Assembly: GCA_021234155.1 (NCBI GenBank)
Contig: JAJEKV010000079.1
Span: 1,618,789-1,682,788, forward strand
Direction: 5' to 3'
Length of the DNA: 64,000 nt
Source of the DNA: Isoetes taiwanensis
Taxonomy: Eukaryota; Streptophyta; Lycopodiopsida; Isoetales; Isoetaceae
Positions 11,011 through 21,855 of the stretch are shown in pieces; the first letter of the stretch is position 1; each line of letters begins with the position of its first letter. Both the position numbers and the translations under genes were made by a program. The notes below the pieces were generated by a model that was not told where the DNA came from, made no database searches, and saw only the letters and a list, made by a program, of their open reading frames with translations.

Positions 11011-14000
11011 ATGCAAGGAAATAACCCATTTGCATCAGTCAATCCAGAGCTGGCATTCCTTATAACCCTTGCAGGCCCGAACTCTGTAACTATAAATCTA
11101 CCCCATATACATAGACTGATTCGTTTCAAAGTTCGGCCTTTGCTTGCATCATCGATGCAATGCATGGCCGAGACATACAATTAAGATCCACAGGGCATAG
11201 AATTAAAATGCACATGAAGACCATCATCCAGAGAATGCATTTCAAATGCATTCATTCCAAACTGCAAACTCTAACCATTAACAAACAAAAGATGCAAGAT
11301 GCATTATGCATAACAGCTTACTTCCAGCCATTCTAGTCAAAAATCTCTACAATCAACTATCTCTGGATTATTTTAGTCGAAGGTAAAAGAAATTAAGTGT
11401 ACTTTACCATTGTAAATGAAATGCAGTTGCATGAATATGATCTAGATCTGCAGAACCATTATTTCAGTCTCAAGCTTTGCAGGAGCCTAAAGTTAAGAGG
11501 GAAAAAAATGAGCCCAAACCCATGCAAGGCCCCTTTACTCGAACCTAACTACCTGTTTGTTATGAGAATATACTTGAAATGCACACTCCTTTGCTCCTTT
11601 CTCCAATGTCCACAACAAACTAAAGTAGCAAATTGATGTTAGAAAGCCTGGCACTTATAGTAAGCACATAGTTAGAATATGAACACGATAAATGCCCCTT
11701 AGTTCAATCCAGAACTACGGTACAACTTCTTGCTGATTTACCATGCCGAGTAAGCAGTGAGCGGCATGAGTTTGAATGTCTTGGACAAGTAAGAAAAAAG
11801 AAAACATAGTATTGCATGCCGAACTGTATAGAAAGTTTGTGCTATACCTTCACTAGAACGAATCTAGAGGTTTGATATAACAGATGGTGAAACTACCGTG
11901 CCTACAGATGACAATTTCTGTGTCCTAGGATGACGAAAATATAAAATATTAGATCCTATGTTGCATTCATCCCTATGCAAGGCGCCTTGCAAAATCAAAC
12001 CGGGCAAAGCCTTCAATGTTCTCAGATTTAGCCCTTGCTTTTACATGTGAAGCCAGATGCAAGGCGCCCTATTCCCTATTTCGTGGAGCATTAGGCAGGC
12101 GATTCATTACGGTGCATCTACATTTTGGGCAAATGGTTAGTTAGCATATCCAGTCATGCAATAAGATCCAGCTATGCATTCTCAATTTCGGGGGACTGGA
12201 TGAATAATATATACCTAGTTTCTTTCCCATGTTTCCAATATCTTCAATATGTCGGCCATATCTTCAATGCCTGCATTGCCAAAGCATACAATAGTTAGCA
12301 AATGTCTAAAGAGACTATAAACTCTCAATAAACTCTACAACCAGTGGTATACATTTTAAGAAATGCCTTGTGAACAGACTATGTATGTTTGGCTCATTGC
12401 ACATGAGCTTTTCCTACCATTATTTAAGTAGTAATGTTCTTAAGAAGGCTTCTAGGAAACACAATAATCATGCCAATTTATGTGTGTCGTGCTTTAGGTA
12501 GCTCAATGCCACGAACAGACTGGATACAAAGCCAATACAAATACGCTAGAGTACCCAGCACTCACATAGAATTCGCTTCCACAATCTCGACAATACCACA
12601 TGAAAGCATTTGTAATGCAAGAATAAGAAGTCAAGATTTATGGCACTGCAATGAAATATTACTATTACCTTGGCGCTTCTAACTGAGACACATTCACGAG
12701 TAATCATTTACACAGAACCGTCAGTCATCTCCATAAAGACACCACAACTTGGAAGCCGGCAGAAAAAATGGCAAGTCGATGCTGGCAGACCCCTTATTCT
12801 ATAACTAACTATCTATGCATATGTTCTCAGCATTAATTTCCTGTCTTACCTCTCTTACTTGCATCATCGACACATGCAATGCATCGCCAACACATATAAG
12901 TAAGATCCACAGGGCATAGAATTGAAATGCCATATAGGAGAACTATAACTAAATATCTATAACCTTTAACGACTGCAAATAGTATTTGGGCTGCGATATG
13001 TCTGTTTGCATCGATGGTTTTCCTTGCCTGACAGTCTATATAAAGGAACTAGCTATATGCCGGAGATGAATCTCCTCATGGGCCTGCCTAAAAGTCAAGC
13101 CTACGATTTAGAAGCAGCTGTACATTTAGGCCATTCCAAGCACAAACATAGCCTGGCATGTTACTTGAAATTCTTCACAGCTTTCCCTAGCCAGGCCATG
13201 TAGTCCATAGATAAGTGCTTAAACTGTAAGCTCTCTAAAATAAACAAAAATAGCTTAATATGGTACTATTGGCATACCTTGCACGTGCAAGCTCTGTTTC
13301 ACCAACCGGAGCATCCGTTTGAAAGCTCAAGGGAAGATCTAAAAATAATACTAGGTACACAATTTTCAAATTCCTAGTCTAAATATGTCAAATATAACAA
13401 AGTGCATTTGCTGCTCTGATCCTACAGCAGAATAGTCACAGGGCCATAACTTCAACAAGAGAGCTCCACTTCTTAAGCATGAGCATGCATTGGAAAGCTT
13501 AGAGAACAACCTATAAAAACTGCTAGGTACATGATTTCCAAATTCATAGCACAAATGGGTGAAATAAATCAAAGTACATGAGCCACATAAATGAGCTGGT
13601 CCAAAACGCCGATACGTGATGTCCTCTCAAAACTAACCTCCGTGATGTGGATTCACTATGGGCTTCTAAATAGCGGAAAAATGGTCGCACTTACATCGCT
13701 ATTACCATATCAAGTCACAGAATTTGCAAAACAAGTTCTGGGAAAGCATTTTGAATAAATTCAAAGACCACAGACCACAACGAAGTTCATGAGAAGTTCT
13801 TCAAACCAAAAGGGCAGATTTCAACATTCCAAAAGCAAGGAACTTTCAAAGTTGGAAAAGGTTGGAGCTATAGAAGAAGTTATTCACAACGGTTCTAGAT
13901 TTATGGCACTGCAAAAAACGATTGCTATTATACCTTCATTCACGACTCGGTGATTTGCTCGCCATTTTCCTGCTCGAGCATCCCGGATCCGTAACGCAGT

Positions 14001-14045
14001 GACCGAGTTTTTACCGAATAGTAGGTTTTGAGCGTTAATATCAAG

Positions 14046-14081
14046 ATATCCTAGGTATATTCTAGCATATACCTAGGATAT
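14046..14081. repeat. Perfect 15-bp hairpin
   Basis: ATATCCTAGGTATAT at 14046-14060 and its exact reverse complement at 14067-14081 enclose a 6-nt loop. The stem contains CCTAGG twice. It lies about 560 bp beyond the stop of the neighbouring minus-strand gene, so it could be a 3' feature of that transcript or a relic of an inverted-repeat element. Confidence 0.8.
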
Positions 14082-14178
14082 GCCATAAACCCACATAAAC
14101 AAGGGTTTGCCCCCCTAGGGGCAACCCAAAAATGAAAGCTGCCATGTTTGTATAAGGGCTCGTCTCTTAACTTCTTTG

Positions 14179-14226
14179 GCAGGCCGATCTGTACAAACTT
14201 TCGCAGGCTGATCTGTGCAAACCTTG
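14179..14226. repeat. 24-bp tandem duplication
   Basis: Two adjacent imperfect copies of GCAGGCCGATCTGTACAAAC and four further bases. Confidence 0.7.
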
Positions 14227-14639
14227 GAAGGCTTCTCGATCCGCCCGACCTCGAAGGAACCCTAAAGAAAACACTTGTCAAATCTTAACCATAGGATAAG
14301 GCCATTAAATCTCAGCCATAGACCGCAATGCATTACATACTTACACCAAAAGCGCAAAAGCTTATAATATAAGAAGATGTTTATTACACCTATGAACTCT
14401 TAGAAAGGAAGTTATATTTGTGTCCGTATATTTACATGAATTGACAAAGAGTTTTTTTTGTATGGGGATATTTGTTCATCGGGAAAACAGAAGGGCAGGA
14501 ATATGAATGCCAAGCTGATCCGCATTTGGCTTCGCCAAATATTTATCGTTTCTGCCCGATCTCCACACCAATTTCTTCACCTCCAATCCTGCCGGACTGC
14601 TGGTAGAAACAGAGCTCTGGCGATGGTATTGTGTATTCC

Positions 14640-15245
14640 TCAGTTTTGCCCAAGCTCCGTTTCCTTCAAATCCGCCTTTTGAAATTGAATTTCAGATTGT
14701 TTTGCTCCGGAATCATCCTTTTTTGGAGACCCAGATGTAATTTTCGATTCAGATCCTGCTCTTCCTAACCATGGATCGCGAGCTTCAGAAGTTGGCTTCT
14801 CTGCTCTGCTCGCTGACTTGGATCTAAGAAATTTGGGCTTTTTAAATCCCAGAATCTCCTTCCAGCTCCTTTTCTTCTTGGGCGGAGGGCTAACCAATTT
14901 CTGATGCAAATCTTCATGTCGCGCTGTTTGATTCATTCTTAAATACTCTGCAATCTTGATTCCCTTGTTGCCGACCTCATATTCATTTTTCACTGCCCTG
15001 TTATCGGGTATGCTTTGAGAAACTGGGCAAATCTTGCCATCTTGTATCAGGTCTGCTGCTGCTTTCATTAATCCGGTTAATGCATCATCCCATTGGCTTG
15101 GTGCCGGAGCTGCAAATTCAAAATCTATGCCTGAATCTCCTTCGATGAAGGTGGAGTCTGAAATACACAATTCAGCGCTACAGCAGAGCCATCTCATGCT
15201 AAGATCAAATTCACTGTCAGATTGAATGCCCTGCAAGCAAGCCAT
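14640..15245 (-). CDS. DUF1645/MAKR-like plant protein (201 aa)
   Basis: The longest clean open frame in the window that is not retroelement or PPR. The N-terminal half has an acidic GIDFEFAAPAPSQWDDALT stretch followed by AAADLIQDGKICPVSQS. That order resembles the 'FEF ... ADE(I/L)F.(N/D)G.I.P(V/L)' signature shared by DUF1645 proteins and membrane-associated kinase regulators. The C-terminal half has PPPKKKRSWKEILGFKKPKF and LRSKSASR, a basic, Ser-rich segment comparable to the 'W.l.dLl.RSkS' block of the same families. No signal peptide or membrane segment is visible. Such proteins are plant-specific and mostly of unknown or regulatory role; cytosolic or membrane-peripheral location is inference. 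The Met at 15245 is the first in frame and a TATA-like site lies about 55 bp upstream. Single-exon structure is assumed. The family call is tentative; the gene call is firmer. Confidence 0.6.
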   Translation of the reverse strand: MACLQGIQSDSEFDLSMRWLCCSAELCISDSTFIEGDSGIDFEFAAPAPSQWDDALTGLMKAAADLIQDGKICPVSQSIPDNRAVKNEYEVGNKGIKIAEYLRMNQTARHEDLHQKLVSPPPKKKRSWKEILGFKKPKFLRSKSASRAEKPTSEARDPWLGRAGSESKITSGSPKKDDSGAKQSEIQFQKADLKETELGQN

Positions 15246-15298
15246 TACTCAGATCGCTCGCTGCTAAGTTATGATGTGAGTGATTAGAGGAAAAAAAT

Positions 15299-15308
15299 GA
15301 ATATATAG
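15299..15308 (-). promoter_or_regulatory. Possible TATA box
   Basis: Read on the minus strand this is GCTATATATTC, about 55 bp upstream of the ATG at 15245. The spacing would leave a very short 5' UTR. In A/T-rich DNA this can occur by chance. Confidence 0.3.
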
Positions 15309-15593
15309 CAAAGGAAAAGAAGGTCTCAGAAGAGAAGATTAGAGTAGAATTCTCGTGAGGCATATTCATGGTAACAGAGTATTGTGGATTTTGTGCGGAC
15401 GTGTCACGTCAAAGAGGTCGTTTAATTGGACCCAAAATCTGTTTCTAGAATTTGATGCACCGAAATTTATGCTTTTTCGTATATATTTCCACGAAAGAAA
15501 AGTTCAAAATTCACGCATCAAAGGGCTTACTCACTTGCCCTCGAGTTTTATAGGCCACATTTAATCTTGGACGTAGTGATGTTAACCACCGGG

Positions 15594-16064
15594 CTCATAA
15601 ACAACTAGTCTGTTATGCCAAATCACCATAAACACCTAGCTTGTTATGGGGGCTGGATAATGTGGCCATGGCCAAAATGGCGAGGGTGTGCAGCGCGATT
15701 ACGTTATTTTGGCCATGAAATGATCGAGGTCGGCGTATGGCCCTAGCCGCTTCCCCGCCCATAACTAGGGTTTACACTGGTAGAAGATTGTTTTATTCTA
15801 TTCTATTCTATTCTATTCTTTTTCTATCAACCTTCTTTGAAAAGTTTTGTTGGTTTGAAGAAATTTTATTCCGAAAACAACAAAAGAAGGATGTTGGTCG
15901 ATAACAAATATGTTATGAGAAATGATAACAATGGAATGAGATCTTAGTCGTTTTATCCGGCCCCTAGCAACCCTTAATTAAAAGTCGGCCCGATGTGGTT
16001 TTCGTCCATAACAAGGATCTTGTGTTTATGGCCATTTGGCATAACAAACTAGGGTGTTTATGAG
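15594..16064. mobile_element. MITE-like inverted-repeat element (471 bp)
   Basis: The ends are inverted copies about 56-59 bp long: 15594-15649 begins CTCATAAACA and contains TGTTATGCCAAAT; 16006-16064 is its reverse complement with a few changes and ends TGTTTATGAG. The interior is non-coding and holds a (TTCTA)n microsatellite. Size and lack of coding match a miniature inverted-repeat transposable element. No target-site duplication is obvious, so the superfamily is unassigned. Confidence 0.65.
15793..15820. repeat. (TTCTA)n microsatellite
   Basis: About five TTCTA units in a row inside the MITE-like element. Confidence 0.9.
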
Positions 16065-16961
16065 TTTTTAATATCCTTCGACCGATGGAAAATTTTTGGG
16101 ACTATAACCGTTATTAGTGGGTAATCGAGATTAGATCTCAAAGATTTAAAACTTGAGGGCCGGGTTGTTAAGGTGATACGGCCCATACATGCCCTCTTCC
16201 CCCTCGAATCAACGTCTCAGATTCATTCCTAGAATGAAAATCTTGGGACAGGCTATTAAGAAGGATGGCCCTGATGCATGTTTATGATCAAATGTTTGAC
16301 TTCAAAGTTGCATCTTGATGTTAAGGATGAGATTTGGGGTTATTTCCATCCTCCTTAGTATTTTCTTGTAATATCTTTCTCTTTTTAATTTAAGTTTTAA
16401 GTTCAAAAAAACTCTATCCGACGTAATAACTTTGACGTTCCGCATTACATCATGTCATAATAAAACATTTAAGAAAAAACATCTCTAAGGTAAAAATCAA
16501 CAAAAAGGCATAAAATAAAGAATTTAACAAGACCTAAAATTGAGAATTATAAAAGTCTGGAAATGTAACACTCTATTGTAGTATTCCCAAAATAATTTTG
16601 GAAATGTAACACTTGAAGATCCTCATGTAAACAGTTTTGCCAAAATAAGAAGTTGGAGACAAACACATTATTGACTAAATGGGTTCCTTGTATCTCCAGT
16701 GCAATGGTTTTCGAAACTCTAAGGTTTTGAGACGTTCAATGTATGCATTACCTTTCATCACAGAAGACAACCTAAATTCAGTATCGCTTATTTTCTCTTA
16801 TCGCTTATTTTCACTCATTGATTTCCCTTATCCATAACATATTCCTTCTCGTGCATTCTACACCATCCACCAAATCCCCGATTGGGTCAAATACCCATTT
16901 CCACCTCAGCATTTAACCATTGCAACAAGTCAATATGCAAGTCAACATTAACTCATCTCAT

Positions 16962-17055
16962 ATAAAAGACATGCGATTACGGGGATTTGAACCCCCTGCC
17001 AGACTAGGCAGAGCCATAAGACCTGCAAGCAGGCACACACCCTCTACACCTAGAA
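16962..17055 (-). repeat. tRNA-like relic (SINE head or tRNA pseudogene)
   Basis: On the minus strand a B box GGTTCAAATCC sits in a paired T-arm (GGGGGTTCAAATCCCCG), preceded by a TGCC/GGCA stem like a long variable arm and a GC-rich CCTGCTTGCAGG hairpin. The 5' acceptor strand that should pair with the 3' end (TAATCGCA) is missing and the anticodon loop is malformed, so a working tRNA is unlikely. Confidence 0.4.
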
Positions 17056-19502
17056 ATCAAACATTCAACAGAAGTCGTGGTTCCCATTCCGACAACCTTA
17101 TTCTGGATGCAAACCTGCAAAACTTCAGCCAACAATCCATACCTGTATTAAATCATGACCATGTTCTTTTACATGTGCCTGCCAAAACCATAAAGCAAGT
17201 AGCTCAAATATTTCAGATGTAACTTATATCTTAACAGAGCATCATCGCCACACCTTCTCTGCCAATCTCCCTGAACTATGAAAATCTGTCCATTTATAAT
17301 AAAAATCATTGTGTCAATTATCCTGTTTGCAGTTCTCTTGCTCAAATACATCACTACTTTCCGACCACAAACTATAAGATCCATGGAATTTAATCCTCAA
17401 ATGGCTATAAGGTTCAAAAGCTGTGGAAGGCTACACCTATTAACTAGCACCAGACCTAACCAGTCTGTAACTATGTAAGCATGCATCAACTTTGAATGCA
17501 AATAAAAAATCAAAGATGAACAAGCAAATATATTTCAGTTATGCTATACAGGTAAACGGGCAACAAAGCCATTACAAATTCGTAGCCCTTGTGGGTTGTT
17601 CTAGAAAAATTTCAAAGAAAACGAATGCTTACCTATGCACATGTAAAGCAGTGTATCTGCTAAATTGAAGTTATTTATGATAAAATATCCTACCTCTTGA
17701 ATAATAGACGCATCAATGTTGCTCTGATTAGGTGCATCGGCCAAGAAGGGTTGGCTGTGAAGAACCTGGCAGAGCCGTTTAAGGCAACAATGAATTTTGT
17801 GAAGCTATATTCGGCCCAAGAAGAGCTCTTAACGGTAAACTGGAACTGAGCTTCAAATCTGACATGCCGACCCCCTCGCCGGAGCGCCTACGTGCTGCCC
17901 CCGCAGCGACATCTGGAGCACAAAATCGCTCCTCAGCAGTCAATTATCACTTCAACATACAATTCGTGAAACCCTCCTCCCACAAAACTCAGATTCGACA
18001 GTCCACCATCAGATTCATACGTATAATTATACGAATACATACCTTAAATCTTATAAAATCTTAAGTTATAGAATATGCCTTCCACAACTTTTTAACCTTA
18101 TGAATAACTATAGAGCAACAAATATAGGATAAAACGTAGTGTCGACTTCATTTGTTTATGATGGAAAATTCCTAATTCATTGAAATCACACAGTACCTTC
18201 ATTGCAAACCTAAAACTCCTTTAGCTGAATATAAAATTAAATTATTCCATCTCCTCTCTTGCATCAACTACATGCACCATCCTCCCGTGCACTTTGAATG
18301 CCAATTTTGCAGAGAGGATCACCCACTTCCATTGGTAGCAGTTAATATTTCATAGGCATGTACGCTATAGTAAATTGATAGGTTGACCTTCCATTTTTAG
18401 CTCTAACCAAGAAAATGAGAATTGTAATCAGTATGGAATACATCAGGCATCAATTCAATCATTTGACTATGCAAATAAAAGCCAAGTGTCAAATAGGCAA
18501 TGAGAATTGACTGCTAGTAACAATATGTTGGCACGTAACGTTCATTGTAAGCAAATTAGAGACGATCATTTCATTCGCAAAGAGTCCAACACATTCGCAA
18601 AGAGGTCCATGTGCCATAAGCTTGGATAAATCATAAAGAGGCATGTCAGATTTTGGTTGTTTGACAGCATACAACTCTATAAGACATGCTAAACCTGATA
18701 AACCCTTGCAAAACTAGTAGAAGCCTGTAATTTTAGTTGGCAAGAACAAAGATTCTAGATATGAGAATTTAGAATTTCATATTACCATCTGGTAAATATG
18801 CAGAAATATTATAATTTAAAATAATGGAATATGGTAGATGCAATGTAGGTAAATTTTGGAATACAAAGGCCTTTCCTCATTTCAAAAGCTGCCAACATAT
18901 TCAAGATTGAGAGCCACATAGAATATGAAACATACCAATATTAATTCTCTGTTTGTTTTCTTAAGCCAACTCTGGAAGTTATGCGTATATAAAGAAAGGT
19001 TATGTACCCTCTTGGCCTCGCCGGCAGTCAACAGACATGCTCCTATAGTTTCAGGCCAGGACTAGGACCAATCAAAATAGTATTCAATCCCATGTCCAAG
19101 CCTCCAATGATGACAATGAGACCACATGCAGCCTTGTCTTGGGAGCCGAATAAGGGTCACTAGGACACTAAACTAGAAGCCTACTACTATTACATTAATA
19201 CCAATCTTTAGAATGCTATCTTTGCAGGCATGCACTATGAACATAATATCATAGCTGTCATTCATCCTAAAATATCAAGTGACACAAGACCAAAGAGACA
19301 AAACATTTAGCTAGAATTCACCAAGCAGAGAGGAGCCATACCTAGAGTGTGTGATGGGTTCCATGTCAGAGGAGCAATATGGCATTTTAGTAGGGATGAG
19401 CAACTGAGACAAAAACTATTATGACACAAATGGGGTATATATATACATGTCATGGTTGACAACAGGACTTGTTAAAACGTTAGTATATGTTATTAAGCTT
19501 GC

Positions 19503-19687
19503 AATATTTTTGTTTGGTATTTGCGGGCAATATTTCTGGCATGGTTTGGCCAAGATTTAAGCTTAATATTTTTGTTTGGTATTTGCAGGCGGTATTTCTG
19601 GCATGGTTTGGTCAAGATTTAAGCTTAATATTTTTGTTTGGTATTTGCGGGCGATATTTCTGGCATGGTTTGGCCAATATTTCGCTT
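19503..19687. repeat. Three tandem copies of a 62-bp unit
   Basis: Units at 19503-19564, 19565-19626 and 19627-19687 are nearly identical and contain TTTGTTTGGTATTTGC and GGCATGGTTTGG. The last unit diverges at its end. Open frames across it run in all three frames, so they are products of the repeat and not a gene. Confidence 0.9.
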
Positions 19688-21098
19688 GCGTATTGTATGG
19701 AATTGGCATTGGTACAGCAAGTGTATCCAGTTTTTCCTTACTCAAAGGTTCTTTCTTCCTACCATTTCCGTGGAAAATTTCTTATTCGAACTCAGATTTC
19801 AATGGAAAATCTCGATTTCCAAGTGTAGTGATGTTGTCGATAAGCCCCGAGATCCTTTTGACAGAGCTAAGTTGCTCCGTTTAAGCGCGACTTCTAGAAA
19901 GGCGGGGAAGAACAGAGCAGCCATGCACGAGTTGCATACCTTGGTATTGTAATCGAGACTATAGGATTTGTCATGCCATTTTTCCGGCAAAATGTTAAGA
20001 CCCGTAAATCTGGAGGAATGCCACGAATATACTGCCCGTGAGGGGGCTCACAACCAATGTTAGGAAAAAAAACCCATAAGGAAACATAAATAAGGAAATA
20101 GGTCTATACCAGGCGTGTTACAAATATAGGCAATGTTTACCTTGAAGCAAACAAGGTGGGATACAACCACAAATACTGGACAATTTATAAGTGTGAAATG
20201 TCCCTACACATTTTTATGGATACAATGCATTCAATGCACCTAGATACTTAAACTGTCTACACTGTCTTATATGAATCCATCTCATATGAATTCGGCAGGT
20301 GGGTCTATCTAGATGAATAGAAGAACAAATCTTTTATTCTTGGCTATCCTCCCTATTGACATACTGGATGTTTAGGTAGATGAAATCTTATTACCCAATT
20401 GTGTCATGTTTTGCCAACAACACCAATACACCAATGTTTTGATAATAAGAAAATAGAGATTCTTGATGGGCATGAATGCATTCCTAAGCATTTTCCCTAT
20501 CTCTTTTGTAATGCCAGTGTTATTATGATTGTGTTCGTGTCAACTCAATACTGTTGATAAATTCCACTTTCGAAGATAATACTATTTTCTTCTGTTGATT
20601 AACTCCATTGTCGAAGTTTTGTTCTTTTGTTAAGTGTTTAACTTGTGTTCTCAAATTGAAATTATAAGATCCTGGAGAATCCTCTAGATATGGAGAATCC
20701 TCTATATACTGCACTGTAATAGAACCACTACTGTGATTCACGTGTTCATAGGACATCAAAGGCTTTATAGGCATCAAAGGCTGTGGTCTGCAGCATATAA
20801 AGCATATAAAGCCTGATGTCAGATAGAAGGTAAATCAAGCAACACTGTATTGCCAAGAATCAGCTGATATTATCAATGATACCATCAAACTGTGTGTTGT
20901 GCATAAAACATGGGAACTTGACCGTTAGAGATAAGTCATCTATTTCTACAATTCCACACCACCTTAATAGCATCCTCTTTCACAAGGGCTCTCTATTTAT
21001 GTTTGTTAATGAAGTTTAGCAAAGATTTATACCTATTAACCAACCTTCCGATGAATAAACAGGCATGTGTCAGTCATCAAGTACTGCTATATCAAAAA

Positions 21099-21185
21099 TT
21101 TCTTTTTTCTTTTTTTAGCCCCCTTCTCCCTCCCCTTCCCTTCCCTTTCCCATTCCCCCTTTTCCCTTTCCCTCCCATCCCTCTG
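21099..21185. repeat. Polypyrimidine tract
   Basis: About 87 bp almost free of purines on the plus strand, with T-runs first, then C/T-rich sequence. It is a simple-sequence tract able to form a purine-pyrimidine triplex in principle. Confidence 0.8.
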
Positions 21186-21855
21186 GATAGGTTCCTCTTT
21201 ACCTATATCTTGGATCCAAATGTGGATTGTGTCTTACACTTTGAAAAAAGCAGCCTATTTCATGCTGGCAGATAATAAGGGCAGAGTTTGACCAACTTGG
21301 TAATGCCATCACGCCATGCTCTCCTCCGCTATTGTTCAAAGTGATAAGTAAAAGAAGCTCCCTAGAAAAAAGAAGATATGGCATTGCCTAATGCAGGTCA
21401 AAAGAACATTTCCTCTTTTCAGTTCTTTAGCCAAAGATTGGGTGTGAACTGCTGAGTATTCTTTTCTGATTTTAGAGGCTATCTGCATGGCAATGATATG
21501 TGTGATGCTCTGTATGTCATAGCATATCATTCTTCATAAATGATAGAAGATGAAAGAAAAACTTACCTGGGGATAGAACAGTTGCAAAATGCTGCAGAAA
21601 ATGTATCTGCGACTGATCTTTGTCTTCATAAAATGGTGTGTTTCCACTGCCAGAAAATTAAGATCTGTTAATTCACATAGATTCTAGATCTAATTCAAAA
21701 TTCTAGATCTGTTAATTCACATAGATTCCACCCATCAATAGACGAACTGTAGAGACCTCTTCATGATTATTTCTTTCAGTACACTCCCTACTGAATTGTT
21801 GCCTGTGAGGAATTCCAAAAATAATAAGCACTCAAGAATTATTATCTGTGCCCTT

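Larger units (their letters stand above)
7817..14639. other. Long non-coding stretch with old direct repeats
   Basis: Nearly 7 kb without a supportable gene; open frames are short, on both strands and without domains. It contains dispersed, diverged direct repeats: a 40-bp unit at about 9270 and 9389 (GACAGATTTAAAAT then AAGCTTAAACATACTAGC), a 200-290-bp unit at about 10310-10600 and 10790-11010, a shared CCACAGGGCATAGAATT block at about 11190 and 12910, a TTTATGGCACTGCA block at about 12638 and 13900, and a 60-bp block at about 13350 and 13527. It could be intronic or intergenic. Confidence 0.5.
16065..21855. other. Non-coding stretch
   Basis: No gene can be supported in about 5.8 kb. The open frames are short and lack domains. 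The tRNA-like relic, the 62-bp triple repeat and the pyrimidine tract are listed separately. Confidence 0.5.

Noticed and set aside
16962-17055. Functional tRNA gene on the minus strand
   Set aside because: No 5' acceptor strand pairs with the 3' end and the anticodon loop is malformed.
16920-17222. 100-codon plus-strand frame containing MRLRGFEPPARLG
   Set aside because: This peptide is what antisense tRNA-like DNA gives when translated; the minus strand there has a B box and T-arm. Not a protein gene.
19487-19952. Membrane-protein-like frames rich in Phe, Trp and Ile
   Set aside because: They are translations of the 62-bp triple repeat in three frames.
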